Source: Pseudeuparius sepicola (lineage: Eukaryota > Arthropoda > Insecta > Coleoptera > Anthribidae). Taken from it: 64,000 nt of DNA. The stretch spans positions 131,387,735 to 131,451,734 of the forward strand of contig OY987298.1 of assembly GCA_963920635.1 (NCBI GenBank), in the 5' to 3' direction. The number at the start of each line of letters is the position of its first letter. Position 1 is the first letter of the stretch. A program made the position numbers and the translations under genes. Below, piece by piece: positions 1 to 11,305 of the stretch. The notes beneath the pieces are model-generated. The model searched no databases. It was not told where the DNA came from and saw nothing but the letters and a program-made list of their open reading frames with translations.

Positions 1-81
1 AAGTTGGTGTGCCAAGATTTTTGCGGGTCGTTTCAACAATGCCTCTGACTAAATCTCATTTAATATTAGTATCTATATGTA

Positions 82-82
<1 letters not shown>

Positions 83-149
<67 letters not shown>

Positions 150-161
150 TACATATAGATA

Positions 162-197
<36 letters not shown>

Positions 198-209
198 TAC
201 ATATAGATA

Positions 210-260
<51 letters not shown>
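83..260. repeat. (TA)n microsatellite with embedded 20-bp motif
   Basis: Long pure TA runs are broken twice by GGTACATATAGATACTAAT, and a reverse-complement version (ATTAGTATCTATATGTACC) precedes the array at about 65-83. The region can fold back on itself. It lies where the other OR flanks have ordinary AT-rich sequence, so it is an expansion specific to this copy. Confidence 0.9.
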
Positions 261-264
<4 letters not shown>

Positions 265-768
265 CATTTTTATTGATGAAAATAGTTATGGTTGGAAATA
301 AAACGTCATAAAAGTATGTTCGGTTGCCTGTATCAATAGAATTTTATTTACAATTAGCTGGAAAAGCTAGCGCATTTGAAAGGTCTATTTATTTGAAGGG
401 GTATTTTTAAAATATGCATATATGCTAATGACACTATTTTAAAAGCCACAGCTACTAAATTAGCTATATATTATTGAAATTTCTAACAGCTTTAGCTTTT
501 AAAATAGTATCACTAACTAGTATCTATGAATATTTTAAAAATACCTTTTTTGTAAACCTTCCAAATTCACTAGTTCTTCCAACTAGTTGTAAATACAATT
601 TTTTGATGACGTTATATTTCCAGCCTTAAACTTTTAAAGCGTGATATCGGCATTGCCATGAATATTGTCAGGAAAAAGGTAGATGTCCATTGTCCACGTC
701 AGTCCATGAATAATTTCTGTTAAAAGCGTTAAATTAGTTCACGCACTTACAATGCAAAGAATATTAAA

Positions 769-822
769 TTGGTCATATACAACCCATTCCCACAAATAAA
801 AACATCAGATGGCATTTCTCAC
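769..822 (+). promoter_or_regulatory. Conserved OR upstream block, orphan copy
   Basis: Contains the shared core AACCCATT, then AAATAAAAACA, then CAGATGGCATTTCTC. The same order of words occurs upstream of OR1, OR2 and OR3. It is the only part of the flank that stays recognisable in the diverged OR3, so I infer constraint, possibly transcription factor sites of olfactory neurons. Here it has no gene to drive. Confidence 0.45.
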
Positions 823-960
823 CATGGAACTCCTTTTACACCCGCATTTAATTACCGCAGAGCTGTAATTACCTATCTAAAATTTTATCTTCCACGTTGT
901 TTCAGTTTTAAGTCTACTGTTAATCGGTCATTGTTTTTTTAATTTTTTTTCCAGATTTCT

Positions 961-1903
961 GCTTCTCTCTCAAACATGGATGATAATTATTACCTATACC
1001 TATATAAAAAAGGAAATAAAGGCAAAAGCAATGACAGTTTCATTTGAAAATAAAACATTGATAGAAAGGAACTAATTTCATTTTCAGTTTAAAAAAATCA
1101 TGATGTACCAAAAAAATTGGAAATAATTATTTTATACTTGTAAAACATACACAAGACCAAAACAAAACAAGTAACGGTGCGGCTGTCGCATTTTATACAA
1201 TTCACATCATTTGGAAGAAATTCTTAGGGGTTATTACTTTTTATATACTAATTGTCACAACCTTAGACTAAAGAAAATATTTTTTAGTTCCTCGAAGAAG
1301 AAAGGAAACCTTACCAAATAATGACGATATCTTATACCGGCTGTTCCAAAAATATACCTACAAGGAAAAATCTTGGAAACCCGACTCATTTTTGCTGACA
1401 AGACGAAAGAATAATCCTTAGTCGGCAAACAATGGTGTATAAAAATGTGTAATTCTACTGCAGCCTGTTCTCGTCAAGTGAAAACCTGAAGGAATAGAAG
1501 TGTACCAGCTGTCCTATACCTATTTAAGCAGCTCAATTTCTTGGAAACTAAAAGCTCTACAAAAGAAATAAAGGTCATATCTGTCATTTCTGATTTTTTT
1601 ATGATCTCTTGTCGACAAAGTTTTTTCCAAATTATTATTTCGATTTTTTCCAATTTTTTTTTTTTAATTTTGTTCAAATTTTTTCCCTACTTTTGTTTAC
1701 CATTTTTTTTTCTGTTCAATACCGTTTCCCGCGATGTATTTATAAAAAAATCCAGGGAGGAAGAAATTTTGGCAAATAAATATTTCAACACGAAAAATGT
1801 TACTATTGACGGTGGAACATATTATAGAAAGTCGAAAGGGGGTGGCGGGAAGTAGGTATACGTGAAACTACCAGATGAAAATTTAAAGAAGAAAGCTTGC
1901 GTT
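961..1903. other. AT-rich DNA, no gene recognised
   Basis: Both strands were read. There are polypyrimidine tracts (1620-1720) and short open frames of low-complexity composition, but no domain or splice structure that I can support. It replaces the receptor body expected after the flank at 1-960. Confidence 0.5.
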
Positions 1904-1919
1904 CAGTGGCGGTCATAAC

Positions 1920-1971
1920 GGGGTAGCAGGAAGCTACCCCTGAAGGGGGTAGCAGGAAGCTACCCCTGAAG
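1920..1971. repeat. Tandemly doubled 21-bp hairpin
   Basis: The palindrome GGGGTAGCAGGAAGCTACCCC (8-bp arms, 5-base loop) occurs at 1920-1940 and again at 1946-1966, each followed by TGAAG, giving a 26-bp unit repeated twice. A CAGTGGCGG sequence at 1904 looks like a hAT terminus, and hAT coding relics start at 2305, so the hairpins may be subterminal repeats of that element. Confidence 0.8.
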
Positions 1972-2304
1972 GGGCCCCGGCTCTACTACAATTCTTAAAA
2001 TTCAATATTCCACTTATTGGACTGTAAATAAATGCGGGGAGATGCAACCTAAATGCATTGTGCTGCTTAGAATTTAAATTTAGTTATGAATGACTCGATC
2101 CAAAATATATCGGAAATTTCAAATTTTTACAATATCATTTCTGAATTGTACGTTTTCTTCAGCGAAAGCTTACCTAGCAATTGAATGCTAAAATAAAATC
2201 TAGTTCTACTGTAACTTTATACTTTAAAAAAACTCTGCCCCACTCGTTGTTGGTCTTCTGGATTTGACAGCCTTCTAAGCATTAATCAAAATTATACCAG
2301 TATT

Positions 2305-3262
2305 TTGCGATGTTTACCATATTTAAGTTTAGCCAGTAAAAAGCTAGCAGAACGAACCGAAGCACAAGGGCTAAAGCGGAAATTTGAAAATGTTGACTTC
2401 ATAATTATGATGCAATTTCAATATCAAATAATTGAAAAACTAAACCTTTCCTCAAAAAATATTCAAAATATTGACAATGATGTGGAAAAAATTGCTGACA
2501 TATTGAAGATAATAAGGAAAGAATTTCTAGAGTTGCGCTCAAACTATAAATGTGTACTAGAACATTCCGAACCAATTGCAAACGAATGGGGAATAACAAC
2601 AACATTCAAAAATACGAGAGTTAAAAAAGAAAATAAATTTTCGATGAATTAGCTCCAGATGAGATGATGAAGAATAGTAGTAAGAAGTTTGAAGTGAGAG
2701 TTTTTAATGCATCTTTGGACATTTTAATTAATCAAGTATCTAACAGATTTGAGAGCTTACTTAAAATATGTGAAATATTTCAAATATTGCAACTTTAAAT
2801 TTTGCTGAATGTTACCGACACAGAAATTGCCAACCATTGCCAGCAATTGATTGAAAAATATAATGAAGACATTTCAACAAATTTGATTCCAGAAATTTGT
2901 CAGTTTCGTTCATTGTACAAGGAAGAACTAAGAGATCTGAAAACTATTAGAGATTTAACAGAATATTTATTCGTAAAAAACAAATATGTATGTTCAGCTT
3001 TACCAGATTTGTGTACAGTTATTCAATTCTATTTTACAATTCCGGTAACAACAGCTAGTGCCGAGAGATCTTTTTCGAAACTTAAATTAATTAAATCTTA
3101 CTTACTTACAACTATGAGTCAGGACCGCTTAATTTCTCTGGATCTTTTAATTATTGAATCGCAAACTACTTTTCAGGTGGATACTGACCGGATTGTGGAG
3201 CCTTTTTTAACCGCACCAAAAGGCGCATTAAATAGATTGTTTCGACCCGAAAAAATTATATT
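2305..3262 (+). pseudogene. hAT-family transposase (ZMYM-like), broken
   Basis: Relic of the C-terminal half of a hAT transposase of the zinc finger MYM-like group. Three collinear pieces are visible. The first (2305-2652) contains SLASKKLAERTEA and an asparagine-rich helical segment. A frame change near 2640 leads to a second piece with FNASLDILINQVSNRFESL (about 2707-2763), which ends at a stop at 2796-2798; the third piece continues in the same frame. It carries the hAT dimerisation signature PVTTASAERSFSKLKLIK at about 3045-3096, then SYLLTTMSQDRL and LLIIE. The N-terminal zinc finger and most of the catalytic core are missing. One frameshift plus one stop make it non-functional. Terminal inverted repeats were not paired. 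Confidence 0.8.
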
Positions 3263-3785
3263 ACAGTGGCAATATATATTTTTTTATTTACACGTTGTTA
3301 TTATTTTTACTTTTGCTTTAAAAAACCATTATAGTACACGGAGAAAAAAGTATATTAATTTTAAATATAAATATAATACTTTCTAATATAAAATATAATA
3401 CTATTTGGGACAATTATACTAAATATTACAAGGAAATATATTTTTATTTTTTATTTTTTTTATTACCTTTAATTAAAACTATATTAAAAAGTTATAATAA
3501 GTGATTATTAAAACCAAAAATATATTGTTACAATTTTTAAAATCAATTTATATTTAGTTTTAAGATGAAGCATATTAAAGCTTAATATACTTGAATATTT
3601 AACCTTATAATACTCTATACTTAACTTTAACAACCCAATTGTACTTCTAAATAAAATATATTACACGTGGTAATATATTTTTGTTATTCTTGCTAATATT
3701 CTATATTTTAAACCGTAACATATCTGATACTTCATATTATAATATATTTTGTTTAATACCATTTAATATACTTTGTAAATTAATG
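3263..3785. other. AT-rich spacer, nothing recognised
   Basis: Very high A+T with repeated ATATTA-type words. No open frame of interest, and no inverted-repeat end was matched to the hAT relic just upstream. Confidence 0.5.
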
Positions 3786-4013
3786 GTAGGCCATTTTCCC
3801 AGGTCCGGGGCTTATTTCATCCCCTTTCGTGTGTTAGAGGAGTTTGTCTGGCTCTAAGCCATACCCCTATCAACTTAACAAATTTCAAAATTGGACAAAC
3901 ACAACACCCAGGGCGTGGCCACCACGGTGGGAATCGAACCCACGACCGACGGTACTTAAAATTAGGTCTGCGTGTTTCACACCTCGGCTAACCCACTCGT
4001 ACACCGTCGCCTT
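3786..4013 (-). repeat. tRNA-derived SINE
   Basis: Read on the minus strand from 4013, the sequence has an A-box-like GTGGGTTAGCCGAGG (near 3998-3984) and a B-box GGTTCGATTCC (near 3938-3928), spaced as in a class II (Leu/Ser-like) tRNA. Paired stems flank the B-box (CGTGGGTTCGATTCCCACG type). A tRNA-unrelated body follows to about 3786. The tRNA part has no convincing anticodon stem, and the extra 3' body is typical of SINEs, so this is a retroposon rather than a working tRNA gene. Confidence 0.8.
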
Positions 4014-4885
4014 GTTAATATTCTTCGCAAAATACTCTGTCTCAGAAGAAACACCAGAAGAAGCCATGATGTTTAATTATTTCCTGAAAACATTAAGAAG
4101 GTGACTGCTGAGACGTTTAATTGTTTTTACCTTAAAAAAGTTACAAGAGGGAATGCTTCATTAATAACCCTAGTTTATTGATAAAACTCTTGGTAGATGA
4201 TGAAAAAATATATATTACACTACATACACTATAAACTATAACAAAACAAAATTTTCACTCGGACAGTTTTTAATAAAAAAATACTAAGTATATATAATAC
4301 TATATTCTATAAATACATAGACCTTATAGGCTAGCTAGATAATGAATGATATACCTAAATAATTTTATATGTTTGCAATAATTCCATAAAAATGGCCTGG
4401 CATTAAATACATATAACCGCCGAAACAGGCCGGCGGGATTCTGCGCTGTAATATTGTGTATATTCCCGAGTAAAATCACTACTTTTACTAAATATTATTG
4501 GCATATTTTATTAATCGAATTAAATATATACGATTTATAAATTGTAATATATACATGTTTTATTAATTATTTGTTATTTTGGTATTTATTAGAATGTATT
4601 TTAAGAAGTTAAACATATCATCCATATTCTACAGGGTAAAATACAGAGTTATAGTAATAAATTTCTTATATAATAAATTTTTGTAAAATAAAAATATGTT
4701 GAAAGATAAAAAAACGTTTTTTATATACTTCCATAAATTATAATGCCATTTAAAATATTTTCTTTAATATACGGGAATTTCAAAATTACTGTCCCGATTT
4801 TTTTCCGTGTAGTTGTTATAGAAAAGGAAGAGAAAGGAAAGTTTGGGGGGGGGGGGGGCACCAAGACGCATCACCGCAGGGGGCC
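4014..4885. other. AT-rich DNA with a poly-G tract
   Basis: No gene recognised. A run of about 13 G at 4845-4858, followed by a GC-rich stretch, resembles the G-run termini of several non-autonomous elements in this window (45466, 46626, 25785, 61457), but no partner end was found. Confidence 0.4.
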
Positions 4886-5073
4886 CGGGATACTTTATGA
4901 CCGCTACTGCTTGCGTTAATGTTAAAAACGGTGATAATGCCTGTTTTGCATGGGCTGTTGTTTCTGCGGGCTGTACCCCGTACATCATAACTCAGATCGC
5001 ACTTACGTGCATAACGACATTACGCGGAGGTTTTGCACCTGGATGGGTTGGACTTTACCATGTCGCTTCCTAA
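4886..5073 (+). pseudogene. Short coding relic, possibly of a Maverick/Polinton-type element
   Basis: An open frame at 4843-5073 contains VKNGDNACFAWAVVSA at about 4921-4968. From memory, this KN-x-DN-x-CFAWAVVSA pattern is common in proteins annotated in insect genomes next to viral-type DNA polymerases of large Maverick-like elements. The frame loses similarity right after this motif, and no neighbouring polymerase, integrase or capsid segments are visible. The family assignment is weak; the sequence is a fragment at best. Confidence 0.3.
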
Positions 5074-6885
5074 AATCAGGTTCGAAACGTTAAACAAAAT
5101 ATCCATAAACGTATACGCCCCTCAGAGTCAGTAAGCATAAATTTTATACTGGCCCGGTGCGAGTCATTAAAAAGAAGATGGATAGACACATGAACTTATC
5201 TACTAATCGTGCAGAACCAATATTTTTCGAATATGAAAGATTACGAGACATCTCCCGCCAATGACGTCGTGTTGTGATTCACTAAAAATTTATTTTTTAC
5301 TTTTCTCCTAGTTCTTCGTGTAAAACTAAAACTAATAATTAGTAAAAAGTATGATAGATCCTAAAAGTTGGTTTAAATACCCGAGCGTGTACACGAATGA
5401 ACGCAAAAAGATCGTAACGTCCTCAAGAATAGTCAGGATGTAGGATGTACCCCAAAATAAATAATATTAATAGCATAATACGCTCTCAATATTACACGTT
5501 ATACATATATTTAGGTAGTTATACTAGATAGGGCACGATAAAGGGTAAATAATAATCAGGCAGCACTTAGCACTCGGTGAATGTTCAAAGCTATAAGGTC
5601 CTCTAGTGGTGGTCTTCCTAACCATCCATAGAACAATCAGGTGGTAACAATCTGCAGACCAACTCCAGAAACAATGTAAGATAAAAAACACTAATTAAAT
5701 CCAAGAAAACTCATAGGTCGGAAAGAAAAAGTAGTAGGTTCTAATTGTAGCCGACCCCAAAAACCTGAGAACTAAACCTCGTACCTAACTAAACCTGAGA
5801 ACTAAAACTCGCAGCCTAAAACTGAAACCCTAAACATAAATTTAGCCACTACAAATAATCACAAAATAAATCGAGGATTTTTTAGTTTCTTTCAGTACCC
5901 TTGAATTGACATTGGAACTTGCCGAACAACTGTTCTAAAATAAAAATCACAATCAGGAATATTAACAATATACAGGGTACAAATTCGGCTTACCAGCAAT
6001 ATTATTACTCCCAGGATGGAAAGAGGTTCCTTTCTTAGTAGATTCTGAGATCGAATTATCTAGCACAGCAGTTTAATCTCACAAAAGTGGATAGAAGACC
6101 AATCAATCAGTCACATAATAAACAACCGGTTTTGGGCCTCCAAATTCACATCCAGCGGTCGAGTTAATCCTTGTTACGCAACACGAGCTAAAACTACACT
6201 ATAAATAAACTACCCTGACGCCGGGAAAACTTCCCGATATTCAACGGAATACCAGAACTCGAATTTAAGTAAAAGCCTGAATATGCGAAAGATATTTACA
6301 GTCTGGCATATGCAAACAAACTAAGAATTTCCCTGATGGCTCCAGGACAACCGCAACACGCACCTACACGACTACCCAACCGCGCTTGCATTTTTCCTCA
6401 ACACTAGCTATATGGCTCTGCGCCAAACATAACTTCTGGAACTGTACAACAGGAGGCTTACAAGTTACAAAACATAACAGTGTCCGTCCATTTTTGCAGA
6501 TGTGTTTCGCAACAAAACTAATTGATAATCCGCGAACAAGTATTTCAAAAATAAATCCAACTTTTAATCAAAACATGACCTATCCTGTAACCTTGTCTCC
6601 TCTTATGTATTATTCTACTAATAACTAATGACATGTGATATTCTATTTTTCCCGGTCCCAGAAGAAAATAGCAAACCACCAAGGCAATGATAAACATTAA
6701 AACCAGCGATAAACAATATGATGCTTGTCTTTGAGTCTGAAACGTTTCGGCCTGTGTTGTTCCTAAATACCGAATTTTACTTTTCCCGGTTGTGACCAGA
6801 TATTAGACCAATGTCTATGTATATACCCGATATGTCTATGCACTAAATTTTGTCCTCCCAAATAAGCGACTTAGGTTGCTTCAGG
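5074..6885. other. Unassigned repeat-like DNA, A-rich on the plus strand
   Basis: This 1.8-kb stretch is less AT-rich than its surroundings and has a marked A+C bias on the plus strand (for example repeated AACCTGAGAACTAAA words at 5763-5810). It has no long open frame. Such strand asymmetry suits the untranslated part of a retroelement, but no long terminal repeats, primer-binding site or reverse transcriptase motif were seen. Confidence 0.35.
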
Positions 6886-7010
6886 GATTTTTTTTAAATG
6901 TTTATTTTGAATACATGCTTGTATATTATTTGTATTTGATTATTGTTGATCTTTTTGTAGAGTATGTTAATAAACATTATTATTATTATAGTATATTATA
7001 GTAAAGCATT
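6886..7010 (+). repeat. LINE-like 3' tail with (ATT)n
   Basis: The stretch ends with AATAAACATTATTATTATTATAG, a polyadenylation-like hexamer joined to a short ATT microsatellite, a common 3' end for insect non-LTR retrotransposons. No reverse transcriptase coding sequence was recognised upstream, so this is either a severely truncated copy or a chance arrangement. Confidence 0.3.
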
Positions 7011-7645
7011 GGGCACACGGCAGAGTTCACAAGAAGACTTCTAGCACTACGACTCATCCATGCTACAAAGAACCTACACGCATCACTAACTCACTATTTC
7101 AAATCAAAATTTCTTCAAACAAGTGAGACTACTAATGAAATGGTATTGTAAGTAAATTAAAAAAATAAACTATCTAAAGTTTCTACCACTTTTATTTACT
7201 TCAAAACTCTACAAAAGAAATACATTTATTCCACAAATAGTAATCCCAGATTTTCCACCAAATTTTTAATAGGAACTGCAAGCACTGCATTTTTAACGTA
7301 CACCCTCACAATACTCCAAACTGCCCCAGTTGCTGTAGCAACTGAATGCTCTAAAAGTCACCTTTGCTACAGACACAAATCACATCTTCAATAAGTTTCC
7401 TAGCTTCCACAATTGCAGCTTCTGAATATGTTAACACACCAAATAATTTTAAGACATTACAATTCATCAGCTTTAATTTGTTTTCGTTCCAAAATCAAAG
7501 TTTGAAACTTGGTGTGCCAGGATTTTTTCAACGGTTTCAACAAATCTATCTGACTATAATACATGTCTCATCATTGAGTTCAGGGTAATTTCTTTACTCA
7601 ATTTGATACTATGTATGCAGATATTATTTTTATTGATGAAAATAA

Positions 7646-7889
7646 AGGTGGATTTATAAACTCGACGTTTGCGTTGGCGCTCGAAGTTGACGGTGCCCTT
7701 CGCAGTTTGCGTCCAGAAATGCGGGACCGACAGAACGTGAAAGATGAAATTCTCTCGGACGGCATCGGACGCACACGGCAACGTTCGACGGCGTTCATAA
7801 ACGGTTACACGTAAAATATTGGGATTGAATTTTCGACGCAAACGGCAACTGCGAGCGCCAACGCAAACGACGAGTTTATAAATCCGCCT
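7646..7889. mobile_element. PIF/Harbinger-like MITE in the OR1 promoter
   Basis: A 244-bp element with terminal inverted repeats AGGTGGATTTATAAACTCG and its near-exact complement (one mismatch), flanked by TAA target duplications at 7643-7645 and 7890-7892. The OR2 flank and the orphan flank show the uninterrupted site after TTTATTGATGAA. A 3-bp TTA/TAA duplication is typical of PIF/Harbinger-type MITEs. Open frames inside it are products of the palindromic sequence, not genes. Confidence 0.85.
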
Positions 7890-8015
7890 TAATTCAACGT
7901 TTCAAGGCATGATATTGACTATTGACATTGTCAGGAAACAGGAAGGTGCCCATCCACGTCAGTCGATGAATAATTTCTGTTCAATTAGTTACCTAATACC
8001 TAAAATGAAAACAAT

Positions 8016-8076
8016 ATTAAAATCGTCACATATTTAACCCATTAACAGAAATAAAAACAACAGATGGCATTTCTCA
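8016..8076 (+). promoter_or_regulatory. Conserved OR upstream block, OR1
   Basis: AAATCGTCACATAT is followed by AACCCATTAACAGAAATAAA and CAGATGGCATTTCTCAT. It ends about 145 bases before the OR1 ATG. The near-identical order and spacing of the same words upstream of OR3, whose coding region is far more diverged, suggests a shared cis-regulatory module. Confidence 0.5.
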
Positions 8077-8220
8077 TCTTGGTGCACCTTTGGCTCCAAC
8101 ATTTAATTACTTCAGCGCTGTAATTACCTCTACTTTTTATTATCCACTTTGTGTTTTTTTTAATCTCCAACGTTATTTGAATAAAACAGAGAAAATAAGA
8201 CAGTTCTTCGTGGGTTCACC

Positions 8221-10230
8221 ATGACTTCAGACCTCTTCAAAGGCATAATTGCAGACCAAGAGTGGCTATTGATTATTTCTGGAATATGGCCAAAGAAAAA
8301 CGCATCGTTGGTTTATAAGCTCAGGAAATATGCTACGTTATTTGTTACGTTAACTCTAACCATCATCCTGACTAACGGTCTCATTGGCTCTGGGGATATG
8401 GTCAAGTTGTTGGAATGCCTTTTCTTCTACACGGAAAATATGTCGCATTTGATTAAGAGGGAATCGTTTGTATTTAATAAAAAAATATTTTTGAAATTGC
8501 TTGAATATTTGAATGATTATGGGTTCATGAAGCATTCAAGGAAATACGAGAGTCATATAATAAAGGCATTAAACACGACAAAGTATTTGATGAAATTTTA
8601 CTCTTGGACTGTGGTTATCGCCATAATTTCTGATATAGTGTTTCCAGGTATTAATTTCTAGTATTTACTATATACATATAATATATACATCTTTTTATAT
8701 TAGATATTGTATCTTGTATAATGCATTAGTTTTTTAAAATACTTTTTTAACCGACCGTAAATAATTGGTATATTATCGATGAACGTATAACTAAGTATTT
8801 GTTTTTTTTTCTTCAGTTCTGGAAAAGAAGGCTTTACCAACAATTCCATTTCAAGGCAAAGGTTATCAAAAATACATTATCTACTCACTAGAGATTTTAG
8901 GTTTGGCTATAACAGCATGGAACAACTTAGCAATCGACTTGTTGGTGGTTGGATTGCTGCAAATAGCATCTGCCCATCTGGATATTTTGTACGAGAAATT
9001 GGCTGCCGCTGACATTGATACAAAGGTCCAGAACACAATTTCCACGGAAACATATTTGATGGAGTATTTTAGGCAATGCGCTATTTACCATACGAAAATT
9101 ATTAGGTAAAAATAAGCCGTCTATAGTGTGTTTTACTTTTACTACAAAGAGTTTCTCTATGTTCTTGTGAAATAAAGTCTGAAAGAAAATTCGAGTAATG
9201 AACTGGAATAACTAAATTGACAAATACAAAAGTTATTCGTGGTACCTGGGCAAGAGGCGTTTTTTTTATGGGGAAATAAATGGTCAATTGAAAATGCTGT
9301 CAAAAAACGTGTGTGTAGTATCTCTTTTATTAATTATGTCCGGACACATCTTCGCCTAAACATTTTTGCTTTCTACCATCAGTTTTATTAATGACCTTTA
9401 CAACTGGGATACCTGTACAATAAACATATTTCTGTAAGGTTGAAGAAAAAAGTTATTGTAGGTTACATACAATAACTTAGGTAGAAAAAATTGTATGCTA
9501 TACGTCTAAAACTCTTTTTATTATTTTGTTCGAATGGTTGGATCACTCGCTAGGCGCCTGACTCTTCACTTACAAAATAAAATGCCACTTTTAATACTAA
9601 CATCATAAATTACTATTAAATTACATTTTTATTTCCAGATTCGTCAAAACCGTTGAAAAAGTATTTTCTCTGGGCCTTCTTGTTCAGTTAGGAGGGAGTA
9701 TTGTGGTTATCTGCAACTCTGGGTTTCATATTTTGCTTGTAAGTTCATATTAATAACTCTATTATACGATTTCTGAAACTATTGTAGATTCCATGGATTT
9801 CAATTCAAATGATAACCGCTGTTGGATACTTTTTGGCGATCATTATGCAACTGTCAATGTACTGCTGGTTTGGAAACGAAGTTAAGGAAAAGGCAAGCAA
9901 GAAGGCTTTTTTATATAAAAATATATTAAAAGTCGGGGATTTTAGAGCGTAAAAATTTTGGATGCTTGCTACATGTCTCGATGGTATGAGTTTACTCCTA
10001 AAGTAAGACGCGTGATTTTATTAATAATGGAAAGGTCAAAGACACCACTACTAATAGAAGCTTCTAGATTTGGGAATCTGTCGCTAGAATCATTTGCAAC
10101 TGTGAATAATAAGCACAGACACTCCAGTACAGTGAAATTTTGATTCATTTATATTTTTCAGATTATGAGATGGTCTTACAAGTACTTTGCAGTGTTGCAG
10201 AATATGTATTACGCTGACAGTTCTTATTAG
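8221..10230 (+). CDS. Odorant receptor OR1 (insect 7tm_6 family)
   Basis: Ligand-binding odorant receptor subunit that would pair with Orco in the dendrite membrane of olfactory neurons as an odour-gated cation channel. Six exons: 8221-8647, 8817-9105, 9639-9738, 9788-9892, 9946-10101, 10162-10230, joining to 381 codons plus stop with no break. Intron phases are 1, 2, 0, 0, 0. Hydrophobic segments lie near residues 37-57, 61-78, 124-142, 162-194, 246-270, 278-300 and in the last exon, fitting seven helices. Family marks are ISGIWPKK near the start, LLQIASAHLDILYEKL after the fourth segment, SMYCWFGNEVKEK in exon 4, and the C-terminal WSYKYFAVLQ. Introns are GT-AG except intron 4, which starts GC (GCAAGC at 9893). 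A polyadenylation signal AATAAA lies at 10383. The full length is usual for the family. Which odour it binds cannot be read from the sequence. Confidence 0.93.
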
Positions 10231-10499
10231 AAATAAGTTATCACTTCAATTTTTAATTCCTAGCTTGCATATAGAAAAAGACGAGTAGACAAGTAGACCA
10301 GTTTAACTAACATATAGAATATTATGTATTTGCTACAATTATATATAGTTAATAATGCTTATCTATTATTCTATTGTACAGGAATAAAATTATTGCTTAG
10401 TAACAAACTCGATGCGATTTATTTTAACATATCAAGAATAAATGGTCAACACGTCGATGTCCATTTTTGTTAATATAACATATTAATAATTAACTGATT

Positions 10500-10975
10500 A
10501 AAATTTAGACTTCTTATTATTAAATACAGGGCCGCAATAGAAAAAATGAATGGAAAAAAAGGAATTTTCAGTATAATTGTCTCAAAACATTTAAAAAAAA
10601 TTCGAGTCATACATCAAGGTATTTACAATGAAAATCCAGGTCCGTATTTAAAAAAATAAAGTTGAAGATGGTTTCTCAAAAATGAAATGTTGTAGAGCAA
10701 ATCTAAAAAAAGCCAGCTTAAAGCCCGTTAAAAAGTGCCACAAGAAAGTGTGTTTCTTTTTTCCTATTTGTGATAACAAGTTTAGAAAAAAATAAAATCG
10801 AAAACGCACAATTTCACTTTTTCCCAAATAACTCAAAAACGAAAAAATATATTAGAAATCTGTTTGTACATTTTGGTGACCTCAAAATTGCGCAACTTTT
10901 TTCCCACTTAACCGTTGGTCTGTCTCTCACCGTTTGCAAGATCCCCATGCTGTTCATTCTTGTCCGGGTCACATT
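10500..10975. mobile_element. Half of a foldback element (TIR CACTGTGTCC type)
   Basis: This is similar to 33505-34005, the right arm of the complete element at 32481-34005. It ends at 10975 in a degraded version of the terminal repeat (GGGTCACATTG), next to TA. The left arm and loop are absent, so it is a solo arm. Open frames inside are repeat-derived. Confidence 0.7.
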
Positions 10976-11220
10976 GTATAATAACAGGCGACCTGGGCTC
11001 CACCCTGTCTACTCTAAATAAATACATGACTGCTTATTTGCATATTCTATATGAAAGGGTAGTGGGGAATCAGTAATTCAAGAGAGGGGTTTTATCAGGT
11101 CAAACTTCAGGAGGCTACTACGTGTAGGTACCTTACTACCTATACCTATGTAAAAGAATGGAGAAGTCGAGGGGGAAATCGGTACCCAAATCTTGTACAC
11201 TAAAATGCACCTTTGAGCAA

Positions 11221-11305
11221 AAAATGCCCAGAAATGCCTCGATATTCACCGAAATGCCGCGAAATGCACCGAAATGCCCCTATTTGTACACCGAAATGCT
11301 CCATG
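11221..11305. repeat. CCGAAATGC minisatellite, left array
   Basis: Five or six degenerate copies of an 11-bp unit (CCGAAATGCMC) near the left end of the 11168-13865 element. The same unit, in the same orientation, forms a cleaner array at the right end. Confidence 0.85.

Larger units (their letters stand above)
1..960 (+). other. Orphan 5' flank of an odorant receptor paralogue
   Basis: This stretch matches the upstream flank of OR1 (7505-8160) and OR2 (28438-28830) segment by segment. It starts with the same TTGGTGTGCCA-type segment, then the AT-rich stretch, the CCACGTCAGTC segment near 697, the conserved block at 769-822 and the CTGTAATTACCTAT segment near 866. In the other copies the receptor ATG follows the conserved block by about 160-215 bases. 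Here no receptor exon follows: the sequence from 961 is unrelated. I infer a receptor copy whose body was deleted or replaced, leaving its promoter region. A dispersed repeat that happens to lie upstream of ORs is the alternative. Confidence 0.7.
7370..8220 (+). promoter_or_regulatory. OR1 5' flank
   Basis: Homologous to 28325-28903 (OR2) and 1-960. It contains a 244-bp inserted MITE (7646-7889) absent from the other copies, the conserved block at 8016-8076, and CTGTAATTACCT near 8119 with a TAATTAC homeodomain-type core. The receptor ATG is at 8221, preceded by CACC, a good insect start context. Confidence 0.6.

Noticed and set aside
73..267. 64-residue open frame of alternating Y and I
   Set aside because: It is the translation of a TA microsatellite; no gene.
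3928..4013. Functional tRNA gene
   Set aside because: A- and B-box motifs are good, but the anticodon stem is not convincing and a SINE body follows directly, so it is a retroposon.
7554..7841. 95-residue minus-strand open frame with arginine-rich composition
   Set aside because: It overlaps the 244-bp MITE with target duplication; the frame is a by-product of the element.
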